From Variovorax sp. IB41 (GTDB taxonomy: Bacteria > Pseudomonadota > Gammaproteobacteria > Burkholderiales > Burkholderiaceae_C), in assembly GCF_016405905.1 (NCBI RefSeq), contig NZ_JAEFCB010000001.1:1321281-1385280 (forward strand): a stretch of DNA of 64,000 nucleotides, given 5' to 3'. How positions within the stretch are numbered: the stretch's first letter is position 1; every line of letters begins with the position of its first letter. This document shows positions 31,706 through 40,699 of this stretch, one piece after another. Below the pieces are notes generated by a model that was not told where the DNA came from, made no database searches, and saw only the letters and a list, made by a program, of their open reading frames with translations. Made by a program: the position numbers and the translations under genes.

Positions 31706-32959
31706 ATGTCCGGTTTCAGGAATTTCTTGCAGTCAGGCCACAGTCCCACGCTGTTCGCGGCGTTCCTGTACTTCTCGTTCTCCTGCTGCATCTGGGTGCT
31801 CAACGGCGCCATGGCGCCCTTCATCGGCGAGACCTTCGACCTCTCGCCCGCGCAGAAGGGCCTGATGCTGTCGGTGCCGATCATCGCGGGCGCGCTCATG
31901 CGCTTTCCGCTGGGCATCCTCTCGCAGTACATCGGCCGCAAGAAAGCCACGCTGGTCGAGATGGGCCTCATCGCGGTGGCGATGCTGTTCGGCTTCTTCT
32001 TCGTCAAGAGCTTCAACGACCTGCTCGCCATGGGCGTGCTGCTGGGCATTGCCGGCGCGAGCTTCGGCGTGGCGCTGTCGCTGGGCTCGGGCTGGTTCCC
32101 GCCGCAGCACAAGGGCCTGGCGATGGGCCTGGTGGGCGCGGGCAACGTGGGCACGGCGGTGTCGGTGCTGGTGGCCCCGCCGCTCGCGCAGTGGCTGGGC
32201 TGGCAGGCGGTGTACGGCGTGGCCGCGGTCGCGATCCTCATCCCGATGGTGGTGATGGTGGTGTTCGCCAAGGAGCCGCCCGACGTGGACAGCCACGCGA
32301 GCTTCCGCGCGCACATCGCGTGCCTCTTCGAGAAAGACGGCTGGGTCTTCAGCCTCATCTACGGCGTGACCTTCGGCGGCTTCATCGGCCTCACCACCTT
32401 CCTGCCCTCGTACTACTACGACCAGTTCGGCGTGAGCAAGGTGGAGGCGGGCCAGCTCACCATGCTCGCGGCCTTCATGGGCGCGGCGGTGCGCATCGTG
32501 GGCGGCTGGCTCTCCGACCGCTGGGGCGGCGTGAACACGCTGACCGTCGTGCTGCTGGTGGTGGCCGTGGGCCTCGTGCTGGTGGGGCTGTCGTCGGGCT
32601 CGCTGGTGCTCACCACGCTGCTCCTGATCGTGTGCTTCGCCGCGCTGGGCGCGGGCAACGGCGCGCTGTTCCAGCTGGTGCCGCTGCGCTGGCCGCTGAG
32701 CACCGCGGTGGCCGGCTCGATGATCGGCGAGATCGGCGCCCTCGGCGGCGGCCTCGTGCCCAACGCCATGGGCCTGTCCAAGCAGTTCCTGGGCAGCTAT
32801 CTCTGGGGCTTCGTCTTCTTCGGCGCGCTCTCGCTGGCGATGCTGGGCGTGATGCGCGTCATGCAGATTCGCTGGACGCGCACCTGGGCCGAGAAGGGTG
32901 GGCGTGCGCGCACCTCACCCGCGCCCGCCGTCTCATCGCCTGCACGAAGGGCTGCATGA
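31706..32959 (+). CDS. Nitrate/nitrite MFS transporter (NarK/NasA family)
   Basis: Twelve-helix major-facilitator transporter of about 417 residues. It has the two nitrate-signature regions of the NNP family: GIAGASFGVALSLGSGWFPPQHKGLAMGLVGAGNVGT in the first half and ALGAGNGALFQLVPLRWP in the second. It provides a second nitrate uptake route beside nrtABD, probably co-induced through the upstream hairpins. A GTG at 31697 is an alternative start three codons upstream; no Shine-Dalgarno sequence is clear for either. The tail is Arg/Ala/Pro-rich. Confidence 0.9.
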   Translation: MSGFRNFLQSGHSPTLFAAFLYFSFSCCIWVLNGAMAPFIGETFDLSPAQKGLMLSVPIIAGALMRFPLGILSQYIGRKKATLVEMGLIAVAMLFGFFFVKSFNDLLAMGVLLGIAGASFGVALSLGSGWFPPQHKGLAMGLVGAGNVGTAVSVLVAPPLAQWLGWQAVYGVAAVAILIPMVVMVVFAKEPPDVDSHASFRAHIACLFEKDGWVFSLIYGVTFGGFIGLTTFLPSYYYDQFGVSKVEAGQLTMLAAFMGAAVRIVGGWLSDRWGGVNTLTVVLLVVAVGLVLVGLSSGSLVLTTLLLIVCFAALGAGNGALFQLVPLRWPLSTAVAGSMIGEIGALGGGLVPNAMGLSKQFLGSYLWGFVFFGALSLAMLGVMRVMQIRWTRTWAEKGGRARTSPAPAVSSPARRAA

Positions 32960-32977
32960 TTTTCCCACCCGCTCGCC

Positions 32978-33030
32978 CTGAGCTTGTCGAAGGGTTGTCT
33001 CCATCGCGAGCGGGGCTTCGACAAGCTCAG
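32978..33030. repeat. REP-like inverted repeat
   Basis: Perfect 15-bp inverted repeat, CTGAGCTTGTCGAAG at 32978-32992 and its complement at 33016-33030, with flanking CCGTTCGGGC-like bases. This is a widely distributed bacterial REP sequence. It lies between the convergent NarK-type and phosphatase/kinase genes and may act as a bidirectional terminator or 3' barrier. Confidence 0.8.
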
Positions 33031-33060
33031 CCCGAACGGGGATGGTGGCTGCCATCGTCC

Positions 33061-34767
33061 TCAGCGTGGCAAGAACAGCAGCCACACGACGAGCAGTGCG
33101 TTGAACAGCAGCGACACGCCCAAGGCGATCCTGTAGAGCATCACAGGATCTCGGCGCACGAGCGGCGTGGCCATCGGCGCGCCGACGGGGCGCGAGGCGC
33201 CGCGCTCCAGCGCGAGCAGCATCTCCTCGGCCGTCTCGAAGCGCTCGCGCGGATCGCGGGCCACGGCCTTGCGCACGAGGTGGTCGAGCCACACCGGCAC
33301 ATCGGGCCGCAGCCGCGAGAGCGCGACCGGGTCGCGCCGGTAGCGCGCCACCTGGTAGGGCTCGATCTCGCCGTAGGGCAGGTGTCCGCCGAGCCACTGG
33401 TAGAGCGTGGCGCCGAGCGCGAACAGGTCGCTGCCGGCATCCGCGACGCCGCCCTCCTCCCACTGCTCGGGATTGATGTAGCTCGGCGTGCCCGCATGGA
33501 GTTCCCGCTGCGCTGCGCCCTCGCGGCCGGAGAGCGCCACGCCCAGGTCGAGGATGCGCCAGCGCCTGTCATCGCCCAGGTGCAGGTTGCCGGGCTTGAT
33601 GTCCCGGTGCACCACGCCGTGGCGGTGCAGCCGGCCGAGCGCCTTGCTCACCTCGATGGCCGCGGCGACCACCTCGGCCACCGCGCCGCGCGCCCCCGTC
33701 CTGCGCATCTGCTCCAGCGTGCGGCCGCCATGCCAGTCGAACACGATGTAAAGCGCGCTCGCGTTCTCCGCGCGTTCGTGCACGCGCACGAAGCCGCCGC
33801 TCTCGCCGACGCGCTGGCCGAGCCACGCCTCGTGCGCCAGCATCGCGCGCTCCTGCGGATCGCTGGCGCGCGACGGGTGCAAGGTCTTCAGCGCGACCAG
33901 CGCGCGCGTGCCCGGATGGCGCGCCTGGTAGAGCAGGTGCACGCCGGTGTCGGCCACCAGCGCGGTGACGACGTAGCCGTCGAGCACGTCGCCCACCTTC
34001 AGCAGCGGCGGCGGTGCGAGCCGGCGGCCGTCGCCGAGTTCGTCGTCCAGCTGCCGCGCGTCGAGGCCGACGACGCGGATCACCAACGCGGTCGCGTTGT
34101 CGCGCGTGCCGGCATCGAGCGCCGCATGCACCAGCGCCTCGCTCGCCGCTTCGGCATCGCCCTGCAGCGCGATCGCGGCCACCTGCTGCGGCTTGAGCAC
34201 GCCGTGCACACCGTCGGAGGTCAGCACGAAGCAGTCGCCCACGCGCACGTCGCCCTGCGCGTAGTCCACGCGCACCTGGTCATCGAGGCCGATGGCGCGC
34301 GTGAGCCGGCTGCGCATGTCGGGATGTTCGAAGGCGTGGTCCAGCGTGAGCGGCACGGCCGCATCGCCATCGGCGCGCACGCGCCAGGCGCGCGTGTCGC
34401 CCACGTGGGCCAGCGTGTAGCTCTGGCCGTGCAGCACCACCGCGGTGAGCGTGGTGAGCGCGGTCGTGTCGCCCGCGCGGCGGCGGTTGTGGTCGGCCAG
34501 CCAGGCGTTCTGCGCGCCGATCAAACGGTCGAGCGCGGCGGTCGGCTCCCAGGTGTCGGGCGTGGCGAAGTAGTCGGCCAGGAGACCCATCACCGTGGTC
34601 TGCGCCGCCTCCAGGCCGCGCCCGCCGGTGGAGACGCCATCGGCAATCGCCGCGATGAGCCCGCGCGCCTCGTCGCCGCGCGGCGCATGCACGGCACCGG
34701 CGAAGTCTTCGTTCACCTCGCGGGGTCCGCGCAGGCTGCTGTAGCCGATGTCCACTTCAAAGCTCAT
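33061..34767 (-). CDS. PP2C phosphatase - Ser/Thr protein kinase fusion, membrane-anchored
   Basis: A 568-residue bifunctional signalling protein. Residues 1-235 are a PP2C-type metal-dependent phosphatase (NED at 19-21, ADGVSTGGRG at 42-51, GDTRAW at 123-128, SDGVHG at 184-189, RDNATAL at 222-228). A Hanks-type kinase follows, about 260-520: Lys294 in VALK, HRDIKPGN at 387-394, DLG at 407-409, GTPSYINPEQ at 426-435. A single transmembrane helix (about 545-566) ends the protein. It is transcribed against the nitrate genes on both sides. Targets unknown; a role in nitrate control is inferred from location. Confidence 0.92.
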   Translation of the reverse strand: MSFEVDIGYSSLRGPREVNEDFAGAVHAPRGDEARGLIAAIADGVSTGGRGLEAAQTTVMGLLADYFATPDTWEPTAALDRLIGAQNAWLADHNRRRAGDTTALTTLTAVVLHGQSYTLAHVGDTRAWRVRADGDAAVPLTLDHAFEHPDMRSRLTRAIGLDDQVRVDYAQGDVRVGDCFVLTSDGVHGVLKPQQVAAIALQGDAEAASEALVHAALDAGTRDNATALVIRVVGLDARQLDDELGDGRRLAPPPLLKVGDVLDGYVVTALVADTGVHLLYQARHPGTRALVALKTLHPSRASDPQERAMLAHEAWLGQRVGESGGFVRVHERAENASALYIVFDWHGGRTLEQMRRTGARGAVAEVVAAAIEVSKALGRLHRHGVVHRDIKPGNLHLGDDRRWRILDLGVALSGREGAAQRELHAGTPSYINPEQWEEGGVADAGSDLFALGATLYQWLGGHLPYGEIEPYQVARYRRDPVALSRLRPDVPVWLDHLVRKAVARDPRERFETAEEMLLALERGASRPVGAPMATPLVRRDPVMLYRIALGVSLLFNALLVVWLLFLPR

Positions 34768-34830
34768 GGCGCGATTCTCCACGCGCGCCCCGGGCCTTCG
34801 TTCGCCTGATTTCCAGCAAAGGCCCAGCCC

Positions 34831-36066
34831 ATGAAGAAGAAATTGAAACTCGTGATGGTCGGCAACGGCATGGCCGGCGTGCGCACGCTCGAGGAGCTGC
34901 TGAAGATCGCGCCCGACCTGTACGACATCACCGTCTTCGGCGCCGAGCCGCACCCCAACTACAACCGCATCATGCTGTCGCCGGTGCTCGCGGGAGAGCA
35001 GACGATCGACGAGATCGTTCTGAACAGCTGGGCCTGGTACAGCGACAACCGCATCACGCTTCATGCCGGCAAGAAGGTGGTGGAGGTCGACCGCATCAAG
35101 CGCATCGTGCGCGCCGAGGACGGCACCGAGGCCGCCTACGACCGCCTGCTGATGTGCACCGGCTCCACCCCCTTCATGCTGCCCGTGCCGGGCAACAACC
35201 TGAAGGGCGTGATCGCCTACCGCGACATCGCCGACACCGACTGCATGATCGAGACCGCCCGCACGCACAAGAATGCGGTCGTCATCGGCGGTGGCCTCCT
35301 GGGCCTTGAGGCGGCCAACGGCCTCATGCTGCGTGGCATGAACGTGACCGTGGTGCACGTCATGCCCTGGCTCATGGAGCGGCAACTCGACGACGTGGCG
35401 GGCAAGCTGCTGCAGAAGTCGCTGGAAGACCGGGGCCTCACGTTCCTGATGGGCGCGCAGACGCAGGACATGGTGGGCGGCGAAGATGGCCGCGTAAAGA
35501 GCATCCGCTTCAAGGACGGCACCGAGGTCGCGGCCGACCTGGTGGTCATGGCCGTGGGCATCCGCCCCAACGTCGAGCTGGCCGAGAAGATGCGCCTGCA
35601 CTGCAACCGCGGCATCGTGGTCACCGACACCCTGCAGACCGTGACCGACGCGCGCATCTACTCGGTGGGCGAATGCGCGGCGCACCGCGGCATCGCCTAC
35701 GGGCTGGTGGCGCCGCTCTTCGAGCAGGCCAAGGTGGCGGCCAACCACCTCGCGCAATTCGGCATCGACCGCTACCTGGGTTCGCTCACCTCCACCAAGC
35801 TGAAGGTGACGGGCATCGACCTCTTCAGCGCGGGCGAATTCATGGGCGGCGAAGGCACGGAAGAAATCGTGATGAGCGACCCCTTCGGCGGCGTCTACAG
35901 GAAGCTGGTGCTCAAGGACGACAAGCTGGTGGGCGCGTGCCTGTACGGCGACACCGGGGACGGCAGCTGGTACTTCAAGCTGCTGCGCGAAGGGCTCAGC
36001 GTGCACGAGATCCGCGACCGGTTGATGTTCGGCGAGCCGGACGCCGGCCTCCAGAAAGAAGGCTGA
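34831..36066 (+). CDS. NirB-like FAD/NAD(P)H oxidoreductase, probable nitrate reductase electron-transfer subunit
   Basis: A 411-residue pyridine-nucleotide disulfide-type flavoprotein equal to the N-terminal half of NirB. FAD motif VMVGNGMAGVRTLEELL at residues 8-24, Rossmann NAD motif AVVIGGGLLGLEAANGL at about 149-165, and a C-terminal FAD domain VGECAAHRGIAYGLVAP. The Bfd and siroheme domains of full NirB are missing. Position directly upstream of nasA, whose protein carries a Bfd-like tail, suggests it passes NAD(P)H electrons to NasA, like Klebsiella NasC. Start ATG at 34831. Confidence 0.88.
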   Translation: MKKKLKLVMVGNGMAGVRTLEELLKIAPDLYDITVFGAEPHPNYNRIMLSPVLAGEQTIDEIVLNSWAWYSDNRITLHAGKKVVEVDRIKRIVRAEDGTEAAYDRLLMCTGSTPFMLPVPGNNLKGVIAYRDIADTDCMIETARTHKNAVVIGGGLLGLEAANGLMLRGMNVTVVHVMPWLMERQLDDVAGKLLQKSLEDRGLTFLMGAQTQDMVGGEDGRVKSIRFKDGTEVAADLVVMAVGIRPNVELAEKMRLHCNRGIVVTDTLQTVTDARIYSVGECAAHRGIAYGLVAPLFEQAKVAANHLAQFGIDRYLGSLTSTKLKVTGIDLFSAGEFMGGEGTEEIVMSDPFGGVYRKLVLKDDKLVGACLYGDTGDGSWYFKLLREGLSVHEIRDRLMFGEPDAGLQKEG

Positions 36067-36141
36067 TGTGAGGACCGCAGCGTGCACTTTGCCGGCGCCA
36101 TCGACGCTCACCCCTTTTCTTCGCCCGAGGGAGTGGGCGTG

Positions 36142-38946
36142 ATGCGGGAAACGAAATCCACCTGCCCTTATTGCGGCGTCGGCTGCGGCGTGATCATCGA
36201 ATCCGACGGCGCGCAGATCACCGGCGTGCGCGGCGACCCCGACCACCCGGCCAACTTCGGGCGCCTCTGCACCAAGGGCTCGACGCTGCACCTCACGGCC
36301 AGCGCGCCGGTCACGCGGCAGACGCGGCTCCTGCAGCCGATGCAACGCCTCGTGCGCGGCGAGGCGCCCATGGCCGTGTCGTGGGATACGGCCATGGACA
36401 ACGCCGCAGGCAAGTTCGCGCAGGTCATCCAGGACCACGGCCCCGATTCGGTCGGCTTCTACATTTCGGGCCAGTTGCTGACCGAGGACTACTACGTCTT
36501 CAACAAGCTCGCCAAGGGTCTGGTGGGCACCAACAACGTCGACACCAATTCGCGCCTGTGCATGAGCAGCGCGGTCGCCGGCTACAAGCAGACGCTGGGC
36601 GCCGATGCGCCGCCGGCCTGCTACGACGACCTGAAGCACGCCGAGTGCCTCTTCATCGTGGGCAGCAACACGGCGTGGGCGCATCCGATTCTTTTTCGCC
36701 GCATCGAAGACGCGAAGGCCGCCAACCCGGCGCTCAGGATCGTGGTGGCCGATCCGCGCCGCACCGATACGGTGGAGATCGCCGACCTGTTCCTGCCGAT
36801 CCAGCCCGGCACCGACGTGATGCTGTTCAACGGCATGCTGCACCTGATGCTGCGGGAAGGCTGGACCGACGCGGCGTACATCGCCGCCCACACCAACGGC
36901 TTCGATGCGCTCGCGGCCACGGTGCGCGAATGCACGCCCGACAAGGTGGCGCAGGTCTGCGGCATTGCGACAGACGACCTGCTTGCGGCCGCGCGCCTCT
37001 TCGCGACCTCGCCCACGACGCTGAGCCTCTATTGCCAGGGCCTGAACCAGTCCTCCAGCGGCACAGCGAAGAATGCGGCGCTCATCAACCTGCACCTGGC
37101 CACCGGCCAGATCAGCAAGCCCGGCGCGGGCCCGTTCTCGCTCACCGGCCAGCCCAATGCAATGGGCGGGCGCGAAGTCGGAGGCCTCGCCAACCTGCTG
37201 AGCGCGCACCGCGACCTGGCCAACCCCGCGCACCGTGCCGAGGTGGCCGCGCTCTGGGGCGTGCCTTCGGTGCCCGAGAAGCCCGGCAAGACGGCCGTGG
37301 AGATGTTCCAGGCCGCCGCCGACGGCGAAATCCGCGCGCTGTGGATCGCCTGCACCAACCCCGCCCAGTCGATGCCAGACCAGGCGACGGTGCGCCGGGC
37401 GCTCGAGCGCGCCGAGTTCGTGGTGGTGCAGGAAGCCTTCGCCACCACCGCCACCTGCGCCTTCGCCGACCTGCTGCTGCCCGCCACCACCTGGGGCGAG
37501 AAGGACGGCAGCGTGACCAACAGCGAGCGCCGCATCTCGCGCGTGCGCCCGGCCATCGCCGCGCCGGGCGAGACGCGGCACGACTGGTCGATCGCCACCG
37601 ATTTCGCGCGCCGGCTCGAAGAGCGGCTCGGCCGCACGGGCACGCTCTTTCCGTATGAAAGCGCTGAATCGGTGTGGAACGAGCACCGCGAGACCACGCG
37701 CGGGCGCGACCTGGACATCACGGGCCTCAGCTACGCGATGCTCGATGACCTCGGCCCGCAGCAATGGCCGCTCAAGGAAGGCGACGCCACCGGCCGCGCG
37801 CGCCTCTACGAAGACGGCGTGTTCCCCACGCCCGATGGCCGCGCCCGTTTCGCGGACACGCCCTACACGCCCGTGGCCGAGGCCCGCGAGGCGCGCTACC
37901 CCTTCTCGCTCAATACCGGGCGCCTGCGCGACCAGTGGCACGGCATGAGCCGCACCGGCACCGCACCGCGTCTGTTCGGCCACGTGGCCGAGCCCATGGT
38001 GCAGATGAACCCGCAGGACATGGCGCGGCGCCAGATCGGCGAAGGCGACCTGGTGCACCTGACATCCAGGCGCGGCTCGATCATGCTGCCCGCGCGCGCC
38101 AGCACCGAGATCGGGCTCGCCCAGGCCTTCGTCGCGATGCACTGGGGCGAGGAGTACCTGAGCGGCTGCTCGTCGACCGGCACGCGGCTGGCCGGCATCA
38201 ACGCGGTCACCACGCCCGCCTACTGCCCCACCTCCAAGCAGCCCGAGCTCAAGCACACGGCGGTGAAGATCCTCAAGGCCGAGCTGCCGTGGTCGCTGCT
38301 GACGATGGCGTGGCTCCCGCCAGACGAGGTGTTGGCGGTGCACCGCGCGCTGCAGCCGCTGATGGCGATGTTTCCGTTCGCCACCTGCGTGCCGTTCTCG
38401 GGCAACACCCGGGACGCGGCAGGCGGCGAGCGCAGCGGCCTCCTGTTCCGCGCGGCCGCGCACGATACGCCGGCCGATGCGCTGCTCGAACAGATCGAGG
38501 CCCTGCTCGGCCTGCAAAGCGCCGACACCCTGCGCTACGCCGACCGCCGGCGCGGCCAGCGCCGCTCGGTGCGGCTGGTGCGCCGCGCCGACCAGAGCGC
38601 CGGACTGGAAGCCTTTTTGCTCGCAGGCGACACCAGCGCGGAAGCGTGGATCGCCACGCTGCTGCGGGAAGAACTCCCCGCGCAGAGCTACGGCCGCCTG
38701 CTGCTCTCGCCCGGTTCGCGTGCGCCGCTGGCGGTGCAATCGCGCGGAAAGCCGGTGTGCACCTGCTTCAACGTGACCGACCTGGCGATCCGGACCGAAC
38801 TCGGCCGCTGCGGCGGCGCACCCGACGAACGGCTGGCCGCCCTGCAGGGGGCGCTGAAATGCGGCACGAACTGCGGCTCGTGCATTCCGGAGCTCAAACG
38901 CATGATCCGCATGGCGCCCGCCGAAGTCATTCCCGAGGGGGCATAA
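36142..38946 (+). CDS. nasA: Assimilatory nitrate reductase catalytic subunit with Bfd-like tail
   Basis: Molybdopterin-guanine-dinucleotide enzyme reducing nitrate to nitrite in the cytoplasm, 934 residues from this start. The N-terminal [4Fe-4S] ligands are Cys8, Cys11, Cys15 and Cys43. The molybdopterin oxidoreductase and dinucleotide-binding domains follow, with NVDTNSRLCMSSAVAGYK carrying the probable Mo-ligand Cys. The C-terminus has a Bfd-like [2Fe-2S] domain, Cys873/875 and Cys911/914 (CTCFNVTDL; CGTNCGSC). A GTG at 36082 with AGGA upstream would add 20 residues; the ATG at 36142 fits the family better. First of nasA-ybiB-cobA. Confidence 0.94.
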   Translation: MRETKSTCPYCGVGCGVIIESDGAQITGVRGDPDHPANFGRLCTKGSTLHLTASAPVTRQTRLLQPMQRLVRGEAPMAVSWDTAMDNAAGKFAQVIQDHGPDSVGFYISGQLLTEDYYVFNKLAKGLVGTNNVDTNSRLCMSSAVAGYKQTLGADAPPACYDDLKHAECLFIVGSNTAWAHPILFRRIEDAKAANPALRIVVADPRRTDTVEIADLFLPIQPGTDVMLFNGMLHLMLREGWTDAAYIAAHTNGFDALAATVRECTPDKVAQVCGIATDDLLAAARLFATSPTTLSLYCQGLNQSSSGTAKNAALINLHLATGQISKPGAGPFSLTGQPNAMGGREVGGLANLLSAHRDLANPAHRAEVAALWGVPSVPEKPGKTAVEMFQAAADGEIRALWIACTNPAQSMPDQATVRRALERAEFVVVQEAFATTATCAFADLLLPATTWGEKDGSVTNSERRISRVRPAIAAPGETRHDWSIATDFARRLEERLGRTGTLFPYESAESVWNEHRETTRGRDLDITGLSYAMLDDLGPQQWPLKEGDATGRARLYEDGVFPTPDGRARFADTPYTPVAEAREARYPFSLNTGRLRDQWHGMSRTGTAPRLFGHVAEPMVQMNPQDMARRQIGEGDLVHLTSRRGSIMLPARASTEIGLAQAFVAMHWGEEYLSGCSSTGTRLAGINAVTTPAYCPTSKQPELKHTAVKILKAELPWSLLTMAWLPPDEVLAVHRALQPLMAMFPFATCVPFSGNTRDAAGGERSGLLFRAAAHDTPADALLEQIEALLGLQSADTLRYADRRRGQRRSVRLVRRADQSAGLEAFLLAGDTSAEAWIATLLREELPAQSYGRLLLSPGSRAPLAVQSRGKPVCTCFNVTDLAIRTELGRCGGAPDERLAALQGALKCGTNCGSCIPELKRMIRMAPAEVIPEGA

Positions 38947-38993
38947 GCCGACTCGCATTCCGGCATAAGCGTTGCAGGACAATCCGCCTACCC

Positions 38994-39899
38994 ATGGGAA
39001 TCAGTCAATACATCAAGGAAATCGGCCGCGGCGCGCGAGGCGCCAAGCCGCTCACGCGCGAACAGGCCACCGACCTGTTCGGCCAGGTGCTGGACGGCAC
39101 CGTCACCGACCTCGAAATTGGCGGCTTCTGCCTGGCGATGCGCATCAAGGGCGAGACGCCCGAGGAGATGGCCGGTTTCCTCGACGCCACGCATGCGCGG
39201 CTGCAGCACATTCCCGCCGGCGACCGCGCGCTCATCGTGCTGCCCAGCTACAACGGCGCGCGCAAGCTGCCGGTGCTCACCCCGCTGCTGGCACTGCTGC
39301 TGGCGCGCGAAGGCCTGCCGGTGCTGGTGCATGGCAGCGCCACCGAAACGGCGCGCGTGCTGGCCTCGAACGTGCTCGCCGCGCTCGACGTGTCGCCCAT
39401 GACCGCCATCGGCCCCATCGCCAACGGCACCGTGGGCTTCGCCGCGACCGAGCTGCTGAATCCCGCGCTCAAGCGCCTGCTGGACGTGCGCCGCGTCGTC
39501 GGCCTGCGCAACCCCGGCCACAGCGTGGTCAAGCTGATGCAGCCCACCGCCGGCCCCGCCGTGGTGGTGGCCAGCTACACGCACCCCGAATACGCGCGCA
39601 CCATGGGCGAGACCTTCGAGCTGATGGGCACCACCGCCCTCCTCTCGCGCGGCCTCGAAGGCGAAGTGGTCTCCGACCCGCGCCGCACCGCGCAGATCGA
39701 CGGCTTCGTGCGCGGCGCGCGCACCGAACTGCAGGCGCAGGCCAGCGGCACCGCGGCCGAGGTGCCCGGGCTGCCCAAGGAAATCGACGTCGCCACCACG
39801 GCCGACTACACGCGGCGCGTATTGAACGGCGAGCTTCCCGTGCCCGAAGCCATCGCCGCACAGGTCGGGCACATCAAGCAACTGGCATCCCACGCATGA
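38994..39899 (+). CDS. ybiB: DNA-binding protein YbiB (TrpD2 family)
   Basis: A 301-residue homologue of anthranilate phosphoribosyltransferase (glycosyltransferase family 3 fold: N-terminal helical domain, then an alpha/beta domain) that in E. coli binds nucleic acid rather than catalysing tryptophan synthesis. The TrpD PRPP loop is altered: HGSATETARVLASNVLAALDV. The NPALKRLLDVRRVVGLRNPGHSVVKLMQP segment is typical of YbiB. It sits between nasA and cobA and overlaps cobA by ATGA, so it is co-translated with siroheme synthesis; its function there is unknown. Confidence 0.87.
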   Translation: MGISQYIKEIGRGARGAKPLTREQATDLFGQVLDGTVTDLEIGGFCLAMRIKGETPEEMAGFLDATHARLQHIPAGDRALIVLPSYNGARKLPVLTPLLALLLAREGLPVLVHGSATETARVLASNVLAALDVSPMTAIGPIANGTVGFAATELLNPALKRLLDVRRVVGLRNPGHSVVKLMQPTAGPAVVVASYTHPEYARTMGETFELMGTTALLSRGLEGEVVSDPRRTAQIDGFVRGARTELQAQASGTAAEVPGLPKEIDVATTADYTRRVLNGELPVPEAIAAQVGHIKQLASHA

Positions 39900-40696
39900 A
39901 CAACGCATCCCACCTCATCACCGGCCGCTGCACGCTGGTGGGCGCCGGCCCCGGCGACCCGGAACTGCTGACCATCAAGGCCGTCAAGGCGATCCAGGCG
40001 GCCACCGTGCTGCTGGTGGACGACCTCGTGAGCGAAGAGATCCTGGCCTACGCCCGCCCCGGCGCGCGCATCGTGCACGTGGGCAAGCGCGGCGGCTGCA
40101 AGAGCACGCCGCAGGCCTTCATCGAGCGGCTCATGATCACCGCGGTGCGCGAAGGCGAGACCGTGGTGCGCCTGAAAGGCGGCGACCCGTTCATCTTCGG
40201 CCGCGGCGGCGAAGAGGTGGAGCACCTGCGCGAAGCGGGCATCGAATGCGCGGTGGTCAACGGCATCACCGCGGGCCTCGCGGCCGTGACCTCGCTGGGC
40301 GTGCCGCTCACGCACCGCGACCATGCGCAGGGCGTGGTGTTCGTCACCGGCCATGCCAAGACCGGCGCGGGCTCAGAGGACGACCCGACCGACTGGCGCG
40401 CGCTCGCCGCCATGGCGCACAACGCGCGCCTCACCCTGGTGATCTACATGGGCGTGGCGGGCGCCCGCCACATCGAGCGCGAACTGCTGCACGGCCTGCC
40501 CGGCGACACGCCGGTGGCCGTGGTGCAGCACGCGAGCCTGCCGCACCAGCGCCACATCGCGACCACGCTCGAAGGCCTGCAGGCCCGCATCGCCGAAGCC
40601 GGGCTCGCGAGCCCCGCGGTGATCGTGGTGGGCGATGTGCTGCGCGGGTTGGCGGCGGCAGCGCTGCCGGCGGATGCGGACCGCTTCGGCACCTAG
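39896..40696 (+). CDS. cobA: Uroporphyrinogen-III C-methyltransferase (SUMT)
   Basis: Transfers two methyl groups from S-adenosylmethionine to uroporphyrinogen III, giving precorrin-2, the precursor of siroheme (and cobalamin). The 266-residue protein shows the SAM-binding start TLVGAGPGDPELLTIKAVKAI, VGKRGGCKSTPQ, VVRLKGGDPFIFGRGGEE and the VVNGITAGLAAVTSLGVPLTHRDHA region. It lacks the CysG dehydrogenase/chelatase domain. Its place in the nitrate operon fits supply of siroheme for assimilatory nitrite reductase, which must be encoded elsewhere. It ends 3 bp from the convergent efflux-like gene. Confidence 0.94.
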   Translation: MNNASHLITGRCTLVGAGPGDPELLTIKAVKAIQAATVLLVDDLVSEEILAYARPGARIVHVGKRGGCKSTPQAFIERLMITAVREGETVVRLKGGDPFIFGRGGEEVEHLREAGIECAVVNGITAGLAAVTSLGVPLTHRDHAQGVVFVTGHAKTGAGSEDDPTDWRALAAMAHNARLTLVIYMGVAGARHIERELLHGLPGDTPVAVVQHASLPHQRHIATTLEGLQARIAEAGLASPAVIVVGDVLRGLAAAALPADADRFGT

Positions 40697-40699
40697 CCT

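Noticed and set aside
34768..38982. Very long minus-strand extension upstream of the phosphatase/kinase gene
   Set aside because: The frame stays open opposite nasA and the flavoprotein gene only because of high GC; the translation is low-complexity and the PP2C domain starts at 34767.
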